Assembly (NCBI RefSeq): GCF_001635685.1
Contig: NZ_LWFF01000204.1
Location: forward strand, 1 to 55,969
DNA from: Erythrobacter sp. HI0063
Lineage (GTDB): Bacteria > Pseudomonadota > Alphaproteobacteria > Sphingomonadales > Sphingomonadaceae
Length of the DNA stretch: 55,969 bases
Direction of reading: 5' to 3'
The notes beneath the pieces are model-generated. The model saw only the letters and a list, made by a program, of their open reading frames with translations, was not told where the DNA came from and did not search any database. The position numbers and the translations under genes were made by a program. Below, one piece after another: positions 25,579-36,034 of the stretch (position 1 is the first letter of the stretch; each line of letters begins with the position of its first letter).

Positions 25579-26361
25579 TCACGTCAGGTAGCGCTCGCGA
25601 AGCGCTTCGCGCAATGCATCGTCCACACCTATCTCGGCTTCGAGCCAGGCGTCGAGCGATCCGTATGACTCGTTCACGATCGCATGGAAGCGGTCGAGAT
25701 AGTCGCCATGCACTTCCAGAAGCGCACGAATGCCCTCCTCGTCCAGCGTACGCCCAAGGCGCGCCTCGATCCCCGGCACGGACTGGCGGCGCAGCACATC
25801 GATGGTCGGCGCGTCGTTGGTGCGCAGGAATTCGGCGCGCTGGTCCGCCTCGCTAACGCCGAGAATGTGCAGGACGAGCGTCGCCGCGATGCCGGTGCGG
25901 TCCTTGCCCGCAAAACAGTGGACCAGGCTCGCCCCGTCGCGCTCCACCAGCGCGCGCAGATACCGCGCAAACATGGTCTGCATCGCCGGATTGACGGGCA
26001 TGCGGGTATAAACCGCCAGCATGCGCTCGCGCGCGAATTCGGCAGTGGTGGTCTCGGGCGTGATGTCCATATGCGGCGGGCTGGAACTGGTCTCGCCTTC
26101 GTAGAACAGGACGTCGCCGTCCCACCCCTCGACCCGACGGCAGGGATTGCGCGCGCGTTCGCCCTCCCCCCGCAAATCGATCACGGTGCGGATGTCGAGC
26201 GCATCGATGGCGGCGAGATCGGCGTCGCTCGCCTCGACATGCTGACCGGAACGGTAGAGCAGGCCGGTGCGGACCTGTCTGCCGTCTGCTCCGAGCCAGC
26301 CGCCGAAATCGCGGAAATTGTGGATGCCTTCGGTGATGAGAAAGGGATCGGGATTCTGCAT
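25579..26361 (-). CDS. tyrosine-protein phosphatase (Y_phosphatase3 type)
   Basis: 260 residues with the cysteine-phosphatase loop HCFAGKDRTG (Cys and Arg present) and the N-terminal NFRDFGGW block typical of the bacterial MptpB-like family, which acts on phosphotyrosine proteins or phosphoinositides. The C-terminal helix pair fits the family. Cytoplasmic, no signal peptide. Substrate unknown. The retropepsin-like gene lies upstream on the same strand. Confidence 0.88.
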   Translation of the reverse strand: MQNPDPFLITEGIHNFRDFGGWLGADGRQVRTGLLYRSGQHVEASDADLAAIDALDIRTVIDLRGEGERARNPCRRVEGWDGDVLFYEGETSSSPPHMDITPETTTAEFARERMLAVYTRMPVNPAMQTMFARYLRALVERDGASLVHCFAGKDRTGIAATLVLHILGVSEADQRAEFLRTNDAPTIDVLRRQSVPGIEARLGRTLDEEGIRALLEVHGDYLDRFHAIVNESYGSLDAWLEAEIGVDDALREALRERYLT

Positions 26362-26407
26362 GGGTAGCGCGTGGCAGGTCGAAGCCGCGCGGACAAGCGC
26401 AGCGCGC

Positions 26408-27076
26408 CTATTCGCCCTCGCCGCGATCCTCTTCGTCCGGAACCAGGATCAGCGTGTTGTCCTCCACCCGCCAACTGGCGAGGCGCGACAAGACGTTCAT
26501 TCCCAGCACATTGGTGCGGCCCAGATTGGGCGCGATCACCACGTCGATCCCGCGCGCCTCGACATTACCGAAGCTTAGGGATTCGGCGCTGGAGATGGAG
26601 GCGTTGATCGGGCCATTGGCAGTGGTGATCCGTACGGGAATGCCGCCCCGGCGCGCTTCCAGCCCCGCCGCGGCGGCGACGTCCTGCGACACGGCGGTCA
26701 CTGTCGCGCCGGTATCGACGAGGAAGTTCGCGGGCACGCCGTTCAATTCGGCTTCCAGCCAGAAATGTCCGTCAGGCGAGAGCGGCACGCGCGTCTCCCC
26801 GCCCGCGACCACCTGTTGGGGCAGGCCGAGTTCGGGCACGGCGATGTCGAGGCGCGGATCCATGCGGGAAAGCTGCAGGACGACCGTCACCAGCACTCCC
26901 ACCAGGGCGAAAGTCGACGCAGTGCGGACCAGACGCCCGCCCGGAACGCGATTGCGCACCAGCATCGAACCGATCCACCCGCCGACCATCGCGGCGAGCG
27001 CGATCATCAGCAGCTCGAAACGCGGGATGGCGCGCACGATCTCGGCAATGGCATCGAAAGCGGCGGAGAAATCCAT
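26408..27076 (-). CDS. membrane-anchored retropepsin-like aspartic protease
   Basis: 222 residues. Two hydrophobic segments (about 20-40 and 50-68) precede a single aspartic-protease domain with the catalytic motif FLVDTGATVTAVS and the C-terminal LGMNVLSRLASWRVEDN that matches the clan AA family found in alphaproteobacteria (TIGR02281-like). The domain would lie in the periplasm and act as a dimer. Substrate unknown. Confidence 0.85.
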   Translation of the reverse strand: MDFSAAFDAIAEIVRAIPRFELLMIALAAMVGGWIGSMLVRNRVPGGRLVRTASTFALVGVLVTVVLQLSRMDPRLDIAVPELGLPQQVVAGGETRVPLSPDGHFWLEAELNGVPANFLVDTGATVTAVSQDVAAAAGLEARRGGIPVRITTANGPINASISSAESLSFGNVEARGIDVVIAPNLGRTNVLGMNVLSRLASWRVEDNTLILVPDEEDRGEGE

Positions 27077-27140
27077 GCCCGTTTCTTAGCCCTTTTCGCC
27101 TGCCAGAACTCTGAACGAAGACCGCGTTATAATGGAGCGA

Positions 27141-28139
27141 TCAGGGCGCGTTGCGGGGCTCGGTCGCTTCGGCGAGAATCAGCGAGAAGCGCTTCTTGCT
27201 GTCGCGCCAGCGCTTGCGCGGCGACCAGCCGGCTGCCTGCAACAGGAGATGCGAGCTGCGCCGGGTGAATTTGTGGCTGTTCTCGGTGTGAATGCTCTCA
27301 CCCTCGGCCATCTGAAACGACCGACCGGAAACTTCGAACGCGATGTCGCGCGTGGCGACAAGGTGCATCTCGACCCGAGCCATTCGGTCGTTCCAGCGCG
27401 CCTCGTGGCGCATGGCGTCGAGCGGGATCGTACCGCCGAGTTCGCGATTGATCCGGCGCGCAAGATTGTAGTTGAATTCCGCCGTCACGCCGCCCGCATC
27501 GTCATAGGCGGCTTCGAGCACGTCCGGATCCTTCACCAGATCCATCCCGATCAGCAGCATGGGCTGTACCCCGTGATCGGCCTGCAAGGTCGCCCGCATC
27601 GATCGCAGCAGATCGACCGCAGTGCGCGGGACCATGTTGCCGATGGTCGATCCGGGGAAAAAGCCGAGCTTGGGCAGGCTATGCACCGCGCGCGGAAGAT
27701 CGACCTCGCGCATGAAATCGGCTTCTATCGGATACACCGGCAGACCCGGAAACTTGGCCGAGAGATCGTCCGCCGCCTGGCGCAGGAAATCGCCCGAGAT
27801 ATCGAGCGGGACGTAAGCCGCCGGGTTGATCGCGTTGAGCAGTAGCGGCGTCTTGACCGAGCTGCCCGATCCGAATTCCACCACAGCCCGATCCTTGCCG
27901 ATCGCTTCGGCGAATTCCGCGCCGCGCCGGGTCAGGATCTCGGTTTCGGCGCGGGTCGGGTAATATTCGGGGATTTGGGTGATATCCTCGAACAATTGCG
28001 AGCCGGCTTCGTCGTAGAGCCAGCGGGCGGGTATCGCCTTCTGGTCGTAGCCCAGCCCGTCCAGCACGTCCGCGCGGAAAGCCCGGTCGACTCCCTGTTC
28101 GTCCAGATCGACGAGCGCGATGCCCCCTTCGCTTGCCAT
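27141..28139 (-). CDS. egtD: L-histidine N-alpha-methyltransferase EgtD
   Basis: 332 residues; trimethylates histidine to hercynine in ergothioneine synthesis, using SAM. PARWLYDEAGSQLFEDIT, YYPTRAETEIL and VVEFGSGSSVKT are the family hallmarks, with FFPGSTIGN and the late histidine-binding region FNYNLARRINRELGG. The ATG shares its A with the egtB stop (TGATG), so translation is coupled. Confidence 0.95.
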   Translation of the reverse strand: MASEGGIALVDLDEQGVDRAFRADVLDGLGYDQKAIPARWLYDEAGSQLFEDITQIPEYYPTRAETEILTRRGAEFAEAIGKDRAVVEFGSGSSVKTPLLLNAINPAAYVPLDISGDFLRQAADDLSAKFPGLPVYPIEADFMREVDLPRAVHSLPKLGFFPGSTIGNMVPRTAVDLLRSMRATLQADHGVQPMLLIGMDLVKDPDVLEAAYDDAGGVTAEFNYNLARRINRELGGTIPLDAMRHEARWNDRMARVEMHLVATRDIAFEVSGRSFQMAEGESIHTENSHKFTRRSSHLLLQAAGWSPRKRWRDSKKRFSLILAEATEPRNAP

Positions 28140-29422
28140 CAGATATCCTTTGCGAGCCTTAGGCCGGTGAATTGCCAGCGTTGATGCGGGTAGAAGAAAT
28201 TGCGGTAGGAACTGCGCGAATGCCCCCGCGCGGTCGCGCAGCTCGCCCCCTTGAGGACGAACTGACCGCTCATGAACTTGCCGTTATATTCGCCCACCGC
28301 GCCTTCGGCAGGCTGGAAACGTGGATAGGGCAGATAGCCCGATCGCGTGAATTGCCAGCAATCGCCGAACAGATTGGTGCCGCCAACGGGAAGCGGCGGC
28401 GCGGCGCAATCCAGCTGATTGCCACCTGCTGGATCGTGCGAGGCCGTTTCGCCTTCCTGACCACGCGCAACCGCTTCCCATTCGAACTCGGTCGGCAGGC
28501 GATGGCCCGCCCAGCTCGCATAGGCATCGGCTTCGTAATAGCTGATATGCGTGACAGGCGCGTTCGGGTCGCGCTCTTGCCAGCCGGAATGGGTGAAGTG
28601 GCGATCCCCTTTCCAATATGACGGCGCGCGAACGCCGTTTTCGTTGACCCAGCCCCACCCGTCCGACAGCCAGAGCGCGGCGGTCTCGTATCCGCCATCG
28701 GCGATGAAATCCGCCCATTCGCCGTTCGTTACGAGCCGATCGGCCAGAGCGAAGGGTTCGAGCAGAACGCGGTGGACCGGGCCTTCATTGTCGAAGGCAA
28801 ATCCGCCCGTCTGATGGCCGATCTTGGCGATTCCGCCGGGATGGCTGTGCCAGCCCAGATCGGATGCACCCGTTTCCGGCCCTGCACCATCGCTCGGCCA
28901 CATCGCCGGGCCCAGCGGGTTCTGGAACAGGGCGTGCTTGATATCGGTCAGCAGCAATTCCTGGTGCTGCTGTTCGTGCGCGATGCCGAGGCGGATCAGC
29001 GGCTCGTGCTCGGGGTTTTCCAGCAGAACGTCCATCGCCTGCGTGACATGCGCGCGATAGGCGAGGATCTCGTCCAGCGTCGGGCGCGAAAGCATTCCGC
29101 GGGAAAAGCGCGCGATCCGCTCGCCTTCGGCCTCGTAATAGCTGTTGTGGATGAAGGGCCAGCGTTCGTCGAACAGAGTGTAGCCGGGCGCATGTTCGCG
29201 CAGCAGAAAGGTTTCCCAGAACCAGGTCGTGTGCGCCAGATGCCATTTGGCGGGCGAGGCATCTTCCATCGACTGGATCGTCGCGTCCGCATCGCTCAGC
29301 GGCTCGACCAAAGCCTCGCTCAGCGCGCGTGTGCTGGCGAAAGCACTGGCCAATTCAGGCGCGCTATCAGGCGCATGGGCGCCCCGGATATCCGGTTGGG
29401 AACGGGTCTGGATATGGGCCAT
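28139..29422 (-). CDS. egtB: ergothioneine synthase EgtB
   Basis: Non-haem iron sulfoxide synthase joining hercynine with a thiol (gamma-Glu-Cys or cysteine) and O2; about 427 residues. The N-terminal DinB-like domain carries iron-binding histidines in WHLAHTTWFWE and HEQQHQELL; the C-terminal FGE-sulfatase domain shows ISYYEADAYASWAGHRLPTE and GGTNLFGDCWQFTRS. The ATG at 29422 has AAGGGGG 8 nt upstream. egtB-egtD is the minimal two-gene ergothioneine set; the downstream lyase EgtE is not seen here. Confidence 0.95.
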   Translation of the reverse strand: MAHIQTRSQPDIRGAHAPDSAPELASAFASTRALSEALVEPLSDADATIQSMEDASPAKWHLAHTTWFWETFLLREHAPGYTLFDERWPFIHNSYYEAEGERIARFSRGMLSRPTLDEILAYRAHVTQAMDVLLENPEHEPLIRLGIAHEQQHQELLLTDIKHALFQNPLGPAMWPSDGAGPETGASDLGWHSHPGGIAKIGHQTGGFAFDNEGPVHRVLLEPFALADRLVTNGEWADFIADGGYETAALWLSDGWGWVNENGVRAPSYWKGDRHFTHSGWQERDPNAPVTHISYYEADAYASWAGHRLPTEFEWEAVARGQEGETASHDPAGGNQLDCAAPPLPVGGTNLFGDCWQFTRSGYLPYPRFQPAEGAVGEYNGKFMSGQFVLKGASCATARGHSRSSYRNFFYPHQRWQFTGLRLAKDI

Positions 29423-29542
29423 GCTCGTGCCCCCTTCGCATATCTGCGCCCGCGGGATTCGCACGGGCCGCCGCCTACATGGCGAACGGAACCCGAACGC
29501 GAAAGGGAAAGCACGGATTTTCTTCGCGAACCTTAACCTGTG

Positions 29543-30913
29543 TTAAGCGGCGGCGCGGCGCTCCGCCTCCTCCTCGTTCAACATCTCCGCAAGCAGGAAG
29601 GCGAGTTCGAGCGATTGCGCCGCATTCAGGCGCGGATCGCAATGGGTGTGATAGCGATCGCCCAGCGCATCGTCGGTAATGGCGACCGCGCCGCCGACGC
29701 ATTCGGTCACGTCCTGACCGGTCATCTCGACATGGATGCCGCCGGGATGCGTCCCTTCCGCGCGGTGGACCGCGAAGAAATCCCTCGCTTCGCGCAGGAT
29801 GCGGTCGAAGGGCCGGGTTTTGTAGCCGCTCTCCGACTTGACGACGTTGCCGTGCATCGGATCGCAGCTCCACACCACCGGGTGCCCTTCCCGCTTGGCG
29901 GCACGCACCAGCGGGGGAAGGCCCGCTTCGACCTTCTCGTGCCCGAAGCGCGCGATCAAAGTGATCCGCCCCGCCTCGCGATTGGGGTTCAGTGTGTCGA
30001 GCAGGCGGAGCATCGCATCGGGCTCAAGGCTCGGCCCGCATTTCATTCCGAGCGGATTGCCGATCCCACGCGCGAATTCGATATGCGCGCTGCCATCGAA
30101 GCGCGTGCGATCGCCGATCCAGACCATATGCGCGCTGGTATCGTACCAGTCGCCGGTCAGGCTGTCGCGCCGCGTCAGTGCCTGCTCGTAAGGGAGCAGC
30201 AGCGCCTCGTGGCTGGTGTAGAAGCTGGTGCGCTGCAATTGCGGCATGGTTTCGGGGTCGATCCCACACGCTTCCATGAAGTCGAGCGCTTCGCCGATGC
30301 GGTCGGCCACGTCCTTGAACTTGTCCGCCCACGGGCTGCGGCCCATGAAATCGAGCGTCCACTGGTGGACCTGCCGCAGATTGGCGTAGCCACCGCCTGC
30401 GAAGGCGCGCAGCAGATTCAACGTGGCGGCGGCCTGCGAACAGGCGCGCACCATGCGCTGGGGATCGGGCGCGCGACTGGCGGCGTCGAATTCGATGCCG
30501 TTGATATTGTCACCGAAATAGCTCGCCAGCGTGATACCGTCCTGCGTTTCGGTCTGCGCGCTGCGCGGCTTGGCGAACTGGCCCGCCATCCGGCCGACCT
30601 TCACCACCGGGCGCTTGCTGGCAAAGGTCAGGACGACCGCCATCTGCAACAGCACGCGGAAGGTATCGCGAATATTGTTGGGGTGGAATTCGGCGAAGCT
30701 TTCGGCGCAATCGCCGCCCTGCAACAGGAACGCCCGCCCTGCCGCGACCTCGGCCAAGTCCGCCTTGAGCGCGCGCGCTTCTCCGGCGAACACGAGCGGC
30801 GGGTGCGAGGCCAGCGCCTCTTCCGCTGCTGCCAGCGCGGCGGCATCCTCGTACACGGGCAGATGCCGCGCTTCGGCCTGCTTCCAGCTATCGGGGCTCC
30901 ACGCCTCTGTCAT
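29543..30913 (-). CDS. 3-deoxy-7-phosphoheptulonate synthase, class II
   Basis: Plant-type (class II) DAHP synthase, about 456 residues, the first step of the shikimate pathway. [38 protein letters not shown] and WSCDPMHGN carry the metal- and PEP-binding residues of the family. The ATG at 30913 has AGGGA 7 nt upstream; the frame extends 5 codons further upstream without a better SD. Confidence 0.96.
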   Translation of the reverse strand: MTEAWSPDSWKQAEARHLPVYEDAAALAAAEEALASHPPLVFAGEARALKADLAEVAAGRAFLLQGGDCAESFAEFHPNNIRDTFRVLLQMAVVLTFASKRPVVKVGRMAGQFAKPRSAQTETQDGITLASYFGDNINGIEFDAASRAPDPQRMVRACSQAAATLNLLRAFAGGGYANLRQVHQWTLDFMGRSPWADKFKDVADRIGEALDFMEACGIDPETMPQLQRTSFYTSHEALLLPYEQALTRRDSLTGDWYDTSAHMVWIGDRTRFDGSAHIEFARGIGNPLGMKCGPSLEPDAMLRLLDTLNPNREAGRITLIARFGHEKVEAGLPPLVRAAKREGHPVVWSCDPMHGNVVKSESGYKTRPFDRILREARDFFAVHRAEGTHPGGIHVEMTGQDVTECVGGAVAITDDALGDRYHTHCDPRLNAAQSLELAFLLAEMLNEEEAERRAAA

Positions 30914-31019
30914 CGTATCGTCCCTCACATCAGGTTTGGCCTATTACGCAAGACCAGTGCACCCCGTGGCGCAAACAGGTTTTGCTTGGCCAGCCCAAAA
31001 GCCCGATTGCCGTGATCGG

Positions 31020-33974
31020 TTATCGGCCCTTCGGACGCGAGGCGAGCGCCTGTCCCTCGGGGATCACCGCCAACCGCCAGCCTTCGCGCCCACCGAAATA
31101 TTTCTGCGCCAGCGCCTGCATCGCCTGGGGGGTGGTGCGCGAATAATCGTTCAGGAGCGAGCGCAGTAGCGCGATCCGCCTTGGATCCTGCGTGCTGCCT
31201 TCGAGCTGGAACAGCCAGAACAGATTTCCCGTCGAAGCGCGCGAGATATACTGACGCAGCGGCTCGGTAACGCGCTCGAGTTCGTCCGCGCTCGGCGGTG
31301 TCGTCGAAAGATCGCGCGCGATCCGGTCTGCCTCTTCGAAAAAGATCGGCACGTCCTTGGGCTGCAATTGCGCGAGCGCGCTGATCCGTCCGCCCCCGTC
31401 GATGTCGTTCGGCCATTCGCTGCGCACATTGGGCGCATAGCTGGCACCGGCACGCTCGCGCATCGCATCGAGCAATCGGTTGTTGAACACTTGGACGAGG
31501 ATTTCGAGCTGGCGCGATTCCCGCAGGTCCGTCACGCCGCCCCCGCTCGGCCAGGCGATCACCGCCGCCGCCTGATTGGCATCGCCGCGATGATACAGCA
31601 CTTCGGTCTCGCCCGCTTCGGGAAAACCGGGAATGCGCGCAGTGACGTCCGGCGACAGCGCACTGCGCGGTTCCAGCGCGCCGAAGCTCTTCGCCAAAGC
31701 CTCGACCGCCGCGTCGCGTTCGAAATCGCCGAAGACCAGCACTTCGATCGGACCCTGCGCAAGGATAGGCTCCCAGAACGCGCGGAAACCTTCCGGCGTC
31801 GCCGCTTCCAAAGCCGCCAGATCGGGCGTCGCATAGCGCGGATCGCCATCGCGGATCAGACTGTCGAGATCGCGACCCAGAACGCCTGCCGGGCTGGTCG
31901 CATAGCTTTCGTAAGCCAGCCGCGCCGCCGCCTTGGCGCGCAGGACCGGGTTCGGATCCCAGCGCGGCACCGCCAGCTTCGCGGCAAACAGGTAAAGCTG
32001 ATCCGCAAGATCCTCCGCACGGGTCTGCGCGAAGAAGGTGAAGCCGCCCTCGTCGATACCGAAATCGAAGCCCATCTTGCGGCCCGTCGAGATGCGATCG
32101 AGTTCGTCCTGGCCGAGTTCGCCGACACCCGAACCGACAAGCGCCATCTGGCCGAGCCTGGCATAGACCGCATCCTCCGGCCCAACGGCGCGATATCCGC
32201 CGCCGAAGCGAACCTTTACCGCCACGCGGCCCGGTTCCGCGTCGTTCGACCACAGGATCGTCTTGACCCCGTTCGCAAAGTCGACCCGCTCGATATCGAG
32301 CACGCCGATCGGCTGCGCGGAAGCGACCTCGCCCGGCTCGCCGATGGCAGGCTGATCGGCGAAGGAGATCTCGCTTGCCGTGACGCGGGCGCTCGCATCC
32401 GGCTCGACCGGCGCGGACAATGCGGCGCGCAACGCGGCGGCGTCCGCCTCGCCGGTGGCAGGCGTGGTATAGGAAGCGCGGATCACTGCGCCATCGAACA
32501 AGGCGCGAGTGTGATCGAGGATCTGTTCGGGCGTAATCGTATCCTTCATGCCGCGGAACACCGTCAGCACGGTTTCGGGCGCGGCGACCGCTTCGCGAAT
32601 GTCGACGGCCTGAACGATATCGTCGGCAAGTCTGCCACCGGCGAGCACGGCACGTTCTTCCACCGAGCTGACGAAGACCTGCTCGAATTCGGCGATTTCG
32701 CGCGCCAGCTCTTCCTCGCTCGGCGGGGTGGCGAGGGCATCGGCGATGACCGCGCGTACATCGGTCAGCGCGCCGCGCCAATCCTCACCGATCGGCGCGA
32801 AACTGACGAAGGTCGCATCGGTCGAACGGCTGACATCGTCCTGCTGAACCTGGGCGTAAAGATAGCTGCCTCCGCCTCGTGCTCGCGCTTCGAGCCGCCG
32901 ATTGATGAGCTGTTGCGCCAGCGAATCGCGCAGCAGGCCCTGATTATAGGCAATCGTGTCCTGCACCGGACGCCAGGGCCGCAGGACCGCATACGTGAAG
33001 GACCGCGGCAGATCGGATTCGACCGTTACCGAGGTCTCGCCCACCGGATTGGCCGGATCGGCTCCTACGGGCGCGACCGGATCGCCGAAATCGGGAGCAG
33101 CCACGGCCTTGCCGCTGCCCTTCCATTCGCCGAACCACTTCTCGATTTCGGCGGCGAGGATCTGCGGATCCATGTCGCCCACCGCCACAATCACGGTGTT
33201 CTCGGGCCGATACCAGCGCTTGTAGAAGTTAGACACGCTGCGACCGCGCGCCGCGCTCAAGGTTTCCAGCGTTCCGATCGGGCTGCGCGTGGCAAGGCGT
33301 TGTCCGGCGAACAGTGTCTTGCGCGTCGCATCGCCGCTGCGCTGCGCTGCGCCGCCCCGCTCCCGCATTTCGGCGAGCACGATCGGCACTTCGGCGCGCA
33401 CATTCGCATCGCTCAGGACAGGCGCGCGCACCATGCCCGACAGCAGTTTCATGCTCTCGTCGAGCTTCGCCGCATCGATATTGGGGAGGTCGAGCTTGTA
33501 GACGGTGTGGGTCGGCGTGGTTTCGGCATTGGTATCGCTGCCGAAGGTCGCGCCAAGCCGCTGCCATGTCGGGATCGCCTGGGCCGGCCCCAGATATTTG
33601 CTTTCGCGGAACAGCATGTGTTCGAGCAGATGGGCATAGCCCCGCTCCTTGTCGCTTTCATGAAGCGAACCGGCATCGATACGAACGCGAATCGAGACCT
33701 GATCGGGCGGCACGCCGTTGCGGCGCACCGCGTAGCGCAGGCCGTTCTTCATCTTGCCGAACAGCCATTCGGGATCGCGCGGCACATCGCTGCCCTCGTA
33801 GATCCACGGCGTCTCGTCTCCGGTCTGAAGCGCAATCGGATCGTGAAGCGCGACCGCACCGCTCGCAGGCGCAGTTGCCACGGCGGATGGCTGCGCCGCC
33901 GCATGCGGAACGGCGAGAGCGGAAAGAGGGGCGAGAAAGGCGAGGCGCCGGAATGCGCGCGCGATGAATGTCAT
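31020..33974 (-). CDS. exported two-domain M16 zinc metalloprotease
   Basis: About 984 residues from the ATG at 33974 with a signal peptide (hydrophobic core about 8-27, cleavage near AAAQP). The first half holds the inverted zinc motif HLLEHMLF and the downstream ETTPTHTVYKLDLP; the second half repeats the fold without the motif, as in pitrilysin-like proteins of 900-1000 residues. It would degrade peptides in the periplasm. The longer frame to 34733 runs antisense to nfuA and was discarded. Confidence 0.92.
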   Translation of the reverse strand: MTFIARAFRRLAFLAPLSALAVPHAAAQPSAVATAPASGAVALHDPIALQTGDETPWIYEGSDVPRDPEWLFGKMKNGLRYAVRRNGVPPDQVSIRVRIDAGSLHESDKERGYAHLLEHMLFRESKYLGPAQAIPTWQRLGATFGSDTNAETTPTHTVYKLDLPNIDAAKLDESMKLLSGMVRAPVLSDANVRAEVPIVLAEMRERGGAAQRSGDATRKTLFAGQRLATRSPIGTLETLSAARGRSVSNFYKRWYRPENTVIVAVGDMDPQILAAEIEKWFGEWKGSGKAVAAPDFGDPVAPVGADPANPVGETSVTVESDLPRSFTYAVLRPWRPVQDTIAYNQGLLRDSLAQQLINRRLEARARGGGSYLYAQVQQDDVSRSTDATFVSFAPIGEDWRGALTDVRAVIADALATPPSEEELAREIAEFEQVFVSSVEERAVLAGGRLADDIVQAVDIREAVAAPETVLTVFRGMKDTITPEQILDHTRALFDGAVIRASYTTPATGEADAAALRAALSAPVEPDASARVTASEISFADQPAIGEPGEVASAQPIGVLDIERVDFANGVKTILWSNDAEPGRVAVKVRFGGGYRAVGPEDAVYARLGQMALVGSGVGELGQDELDRISTGRKMGFDFGIDEGGFTFFAQTRAEDLADQLYLFAAKLAVPRWDPNPVLRAKAAARLAYESYATSPAGVLGRDLDSLIRDGDPRYATPDLAALEAATPEGFRAFWEPILAQGPIEVLVFGDFERDAAVEALAKSFGALEPRSALSPDVTARIPGFPEAGETEVLYHRGDANQAAAVIAWPSGGGVTDLRESRQLEILVQVFNNRLLDAMRERAGASYAPNVRSEWPNDIDGGGRISALAQLQPKDVPIFFEEADRIARDLSTTPPSADELERVTEPLRQYISRASTGNLFWLFQLEGSTQDPRRIALLRSLLNDYSRTTPQAMQALAQKYFGGREGWRLAVIPEGQALASRPKGR

Positions 33975-34106
33975 GTTGCCTCTATAGGGATTGCGGCGCT
34001 GAAGCGCGAGTGAATGCCCGATAATTCCGATAGAGCGCGCGCGAATTGTCCCTTGCCAGCCAGCTCCGCCTTGTAGGCGCTCCGCCTCCTGCCTATCTCG
34101 ACAGCC

Positions 34107-34694
34107 ATGTTCATAGAGACCGAAACCACGCCCAATCCCGCCAGCCTCAAATTCCTTCCCGGTCGCCCGGTGATGGATAACGGCACGCGCGAATTCTCCG
34201 ATCCCGAAGCCGCCGAAGCGAGCCCGCTGGCCCAGGCAATCTTCGATACCGGCGACGTGGTGAACGTGTTTTTCGGCAGCGATTTTATCACCGTCACCGC
34301 CGCACCCGGCGTCGACTGGACGGACCTGAAGCCGATGGTCCTGTCGATCCTGCTCGACCATTTCGTCAGCGAAGCGCCGTTGTTCGTGGCAGCGCCCGGC
34401 ACGGCCGGGGGCTTCTCGGTCCCTCCCGAAGAGGAGGCGATGCTGGTCGAGGACGATCCCGTTAATGCCGACATCGTGGCCCAGATCAACGAACTTCTCG
34501 AAACCCGTGTCCGCCCTGCGGTCGCCGGCGATGGCGGAGACATTCGCTATCGCGGATTCAAGGACGGGATCGTCTATCTGACCATGCAGGGCGCCTGTGC
34601 CGGCTGCCCGTCTTCCACAGCGACGCTCAAGCACGGGATCGAGGGGCTCTTGAAGCACTACGTTCCCGAGGTCGAAGAAGTTCGCGCCGCCTGA
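34107..34694 (+). CDS. nfuA: NfuA-type Fe-S carrier protein
   Basis: 195 residues: N-terminal Nfu_N domain (begins [11 protein letters not shown]) and C-terminal NifU-like domain with C-x2-C at Cys164/Cys167 (ACAGCPSS), which binds a [4Fe-4S] cluster at the dimer interface and passes it to apoproteins. Divergent from the M16 protease gene. Confidence 0.96.
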   Translation: MFIETETTPNPASLKFLPGRPVMDNGTREFSDPEAAEASPLAQAIFDTGDVVNVFFGSDFITVTAAPGVDWTDLKPMVLSILLDHFVSEAPLFVAAPGTAGGFSVPPEEEAMLVEDDPVNADIVAQINELLETRVRPAVAGDGGDIRYRGFKDGIVYLTMQGACAGCPSSTATLKHGIEGLLKHYVPEVEEVRAA

Positions 34695-34725
34695 GCGCAC
34701 CATCCTCCAGTTACGAGGTTCATCC

Positions 34726-35334
34726 ATGCCCAAGCAGTTTCACGATACGCATTTGTCCGACGATGCGCTCGACCAGATTTTTCGCGAAGCGCGCAGCTAT
34801 AATGGCTGGCTCGACAAGGACGTCTCGGACGAACAGCTTCACGCGATTTATGAATTGATGAAGATGGGGCCGACCTCTGCCAATATGCAGCCCGCGCGGA
34901 TCGTCTGGGTCAAGTCGGACGAAGCGAAGGCGAAGCTTGTCGAATGCGTGTCCGACGGCAACAAGGACAAGGTGAAGGCTGCGCCCGTCACCGCGCTGGT
35001 CGGCTACGATATCGACTTTCACGAGGAACTGCCCTGGCTGTTTCCGCACACCGACGCCAAGAGCTGGTTCGAAGGTGACGAGGAAGGGCGCAAGGAAGGC
35101 GCCTTCCGCAATTCCGCGCTGCAGGGGGCCTATCTGATTATCGCCGCCCGCGCACTCGGCCTCGATACCGGCCCGATGTCCGGCTTCGATGTCGAGGCAG
35201 TCGAAAAGGCGTTCTTCGCCGACGATCCGAAGCATAAGGTCAATTTCATCTGCTCGATCGGCTATGGCGATGCGGAGAGCATTTTCGAGCGCAGTCCGCG
35301 CCCGGATTTCGACAAATTCACGCGTATAGCCTGA
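34726..35334 (+). CDS. rutE: malonic semialdehyde reductase RutE-like nitroreductase
   Basis: 202 residues of the nitroreductase fold, subgroup HadB/Rut[36 protein letters not shown] and the C-terminal [18 protein letters not shown]. In E. coli RutE reduces malonic semialdehyde to 3-hydroxypropionate in pyrimidine catabolism, but no other rut gene is here, so the physiological substrate may differ. Confidence 0.88.
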   Translation: MPKQFHDTHLSDDALDQIFREARSYNGWLDKDVSDEQLHAIYELMKMGPTSANMQPARIVWVKSDEAKAKLVECVSDGNKDKVKAAPVTALVGYDIDFHEELPWLFPHTDAKSWFEGDEEGRKEGAFRNSALQGAYLIIAARALGLDTGPMSGFDVEAVEKAFFADDPKHKVNFICSIGYGDAESIFERSPRPDFDKFTRIA

Positions 35335-35389
35335 CCGGTCTCGCGACGGTGCCTTGAAGCCTGCCCCCGGCTGAGGCATCGCGCATTCG

Positions 35390-36034
35390 ATGCAAACCGA
35401 TAAGCGATTACTGGCGATCGAATGCGCGACCGAAGCGTGTTCGGTCGCCCTTTTCGAAGATGATGGCATGCAACTGCTCGATCATCGCCACGAAACGATC
35501 GGGCGCGGCCATGCCGAGCGCCTGATACCGCTGATTGCCGAATTGCCGGATCGGGGCCGCGCGGCGCGCATTCTCGTCTCGCTCGGCCCCGGCAGCTTTA
35601 CCGGAACCCGGATCGGCCTCGCCGCCGCGCGCTCGCTTGCGATCGCCTGGGGTGCCGAAGTGTTCGGATATCCGACGCTGGCACTGATCGCTGCGATGGC
35701 CAGGAGCTTTGACGAAAAGCGCGATATTCTCGTCGCGATGACCGGCGGGCATGGGGAGATCTTCGTCCAGCCCTTCGCCGCCAGCGGAGAGCCGATCGAG
35801 AGCCATTCTTCGCTGGCTCCCGAAGCTGCAGCGGCCCGGTTCGACATCGATCTGGTCGCGGGAGCGAAAGCATCCATGCTGGTCGAACAGCGCGGCTTCG
35901 GCGAAGCGCACGACATCCTTCCCGATGCGCGGTACGCAAACGCGCTGCCGCAAGCACTGTTCACCGACAGGCTCGCCCCGATCTACGGCAGAGCACCCGA
36001 CGCGAAACTCCCGCAAGGGAAGCTTCGCTCGTGA
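35390..36034 (+). CDS. tsaB: tRNA N6-threonylcarbamoyladenosine protein TsaB
   Basis: 214 residues. The ASKHA-fold protein partners TsaD in t6A tRNA modification. It shows LLAIECATEACSVALF at the start and the hallmark LGPGSFTGTRIGLAAARS. The stop overlaps the rimI GTG (GTGA). The pair is commonly adjacent. Confidence 0.95.
   Translation: MQTDKRLLAIECATEACSVALFEDDGMQLLDHRHETIGRGHAERLIPLIAELPDRGRAARILVSLGPGSFTGTRIGLAAARSLAIAWGAEVFGYPTLALIAAMARSFDEKRDILVAMTGGHGEIFVQPFAASGEPIESHSSLAPEAAAARFDIDLVAGAKASMLVEQRGFGEAHDILPDARYANALPQALFTDRLAPIYGRAPDAKLPQGKLRS

Noticed and set aside
29532..29547. CTTAAC-CTGT-GTTAAG hairpin at the DAHP synthase stop
   Set aside because: Short A+T-rich stem overlapping the stop codon without a T run; not credible as a terminator.
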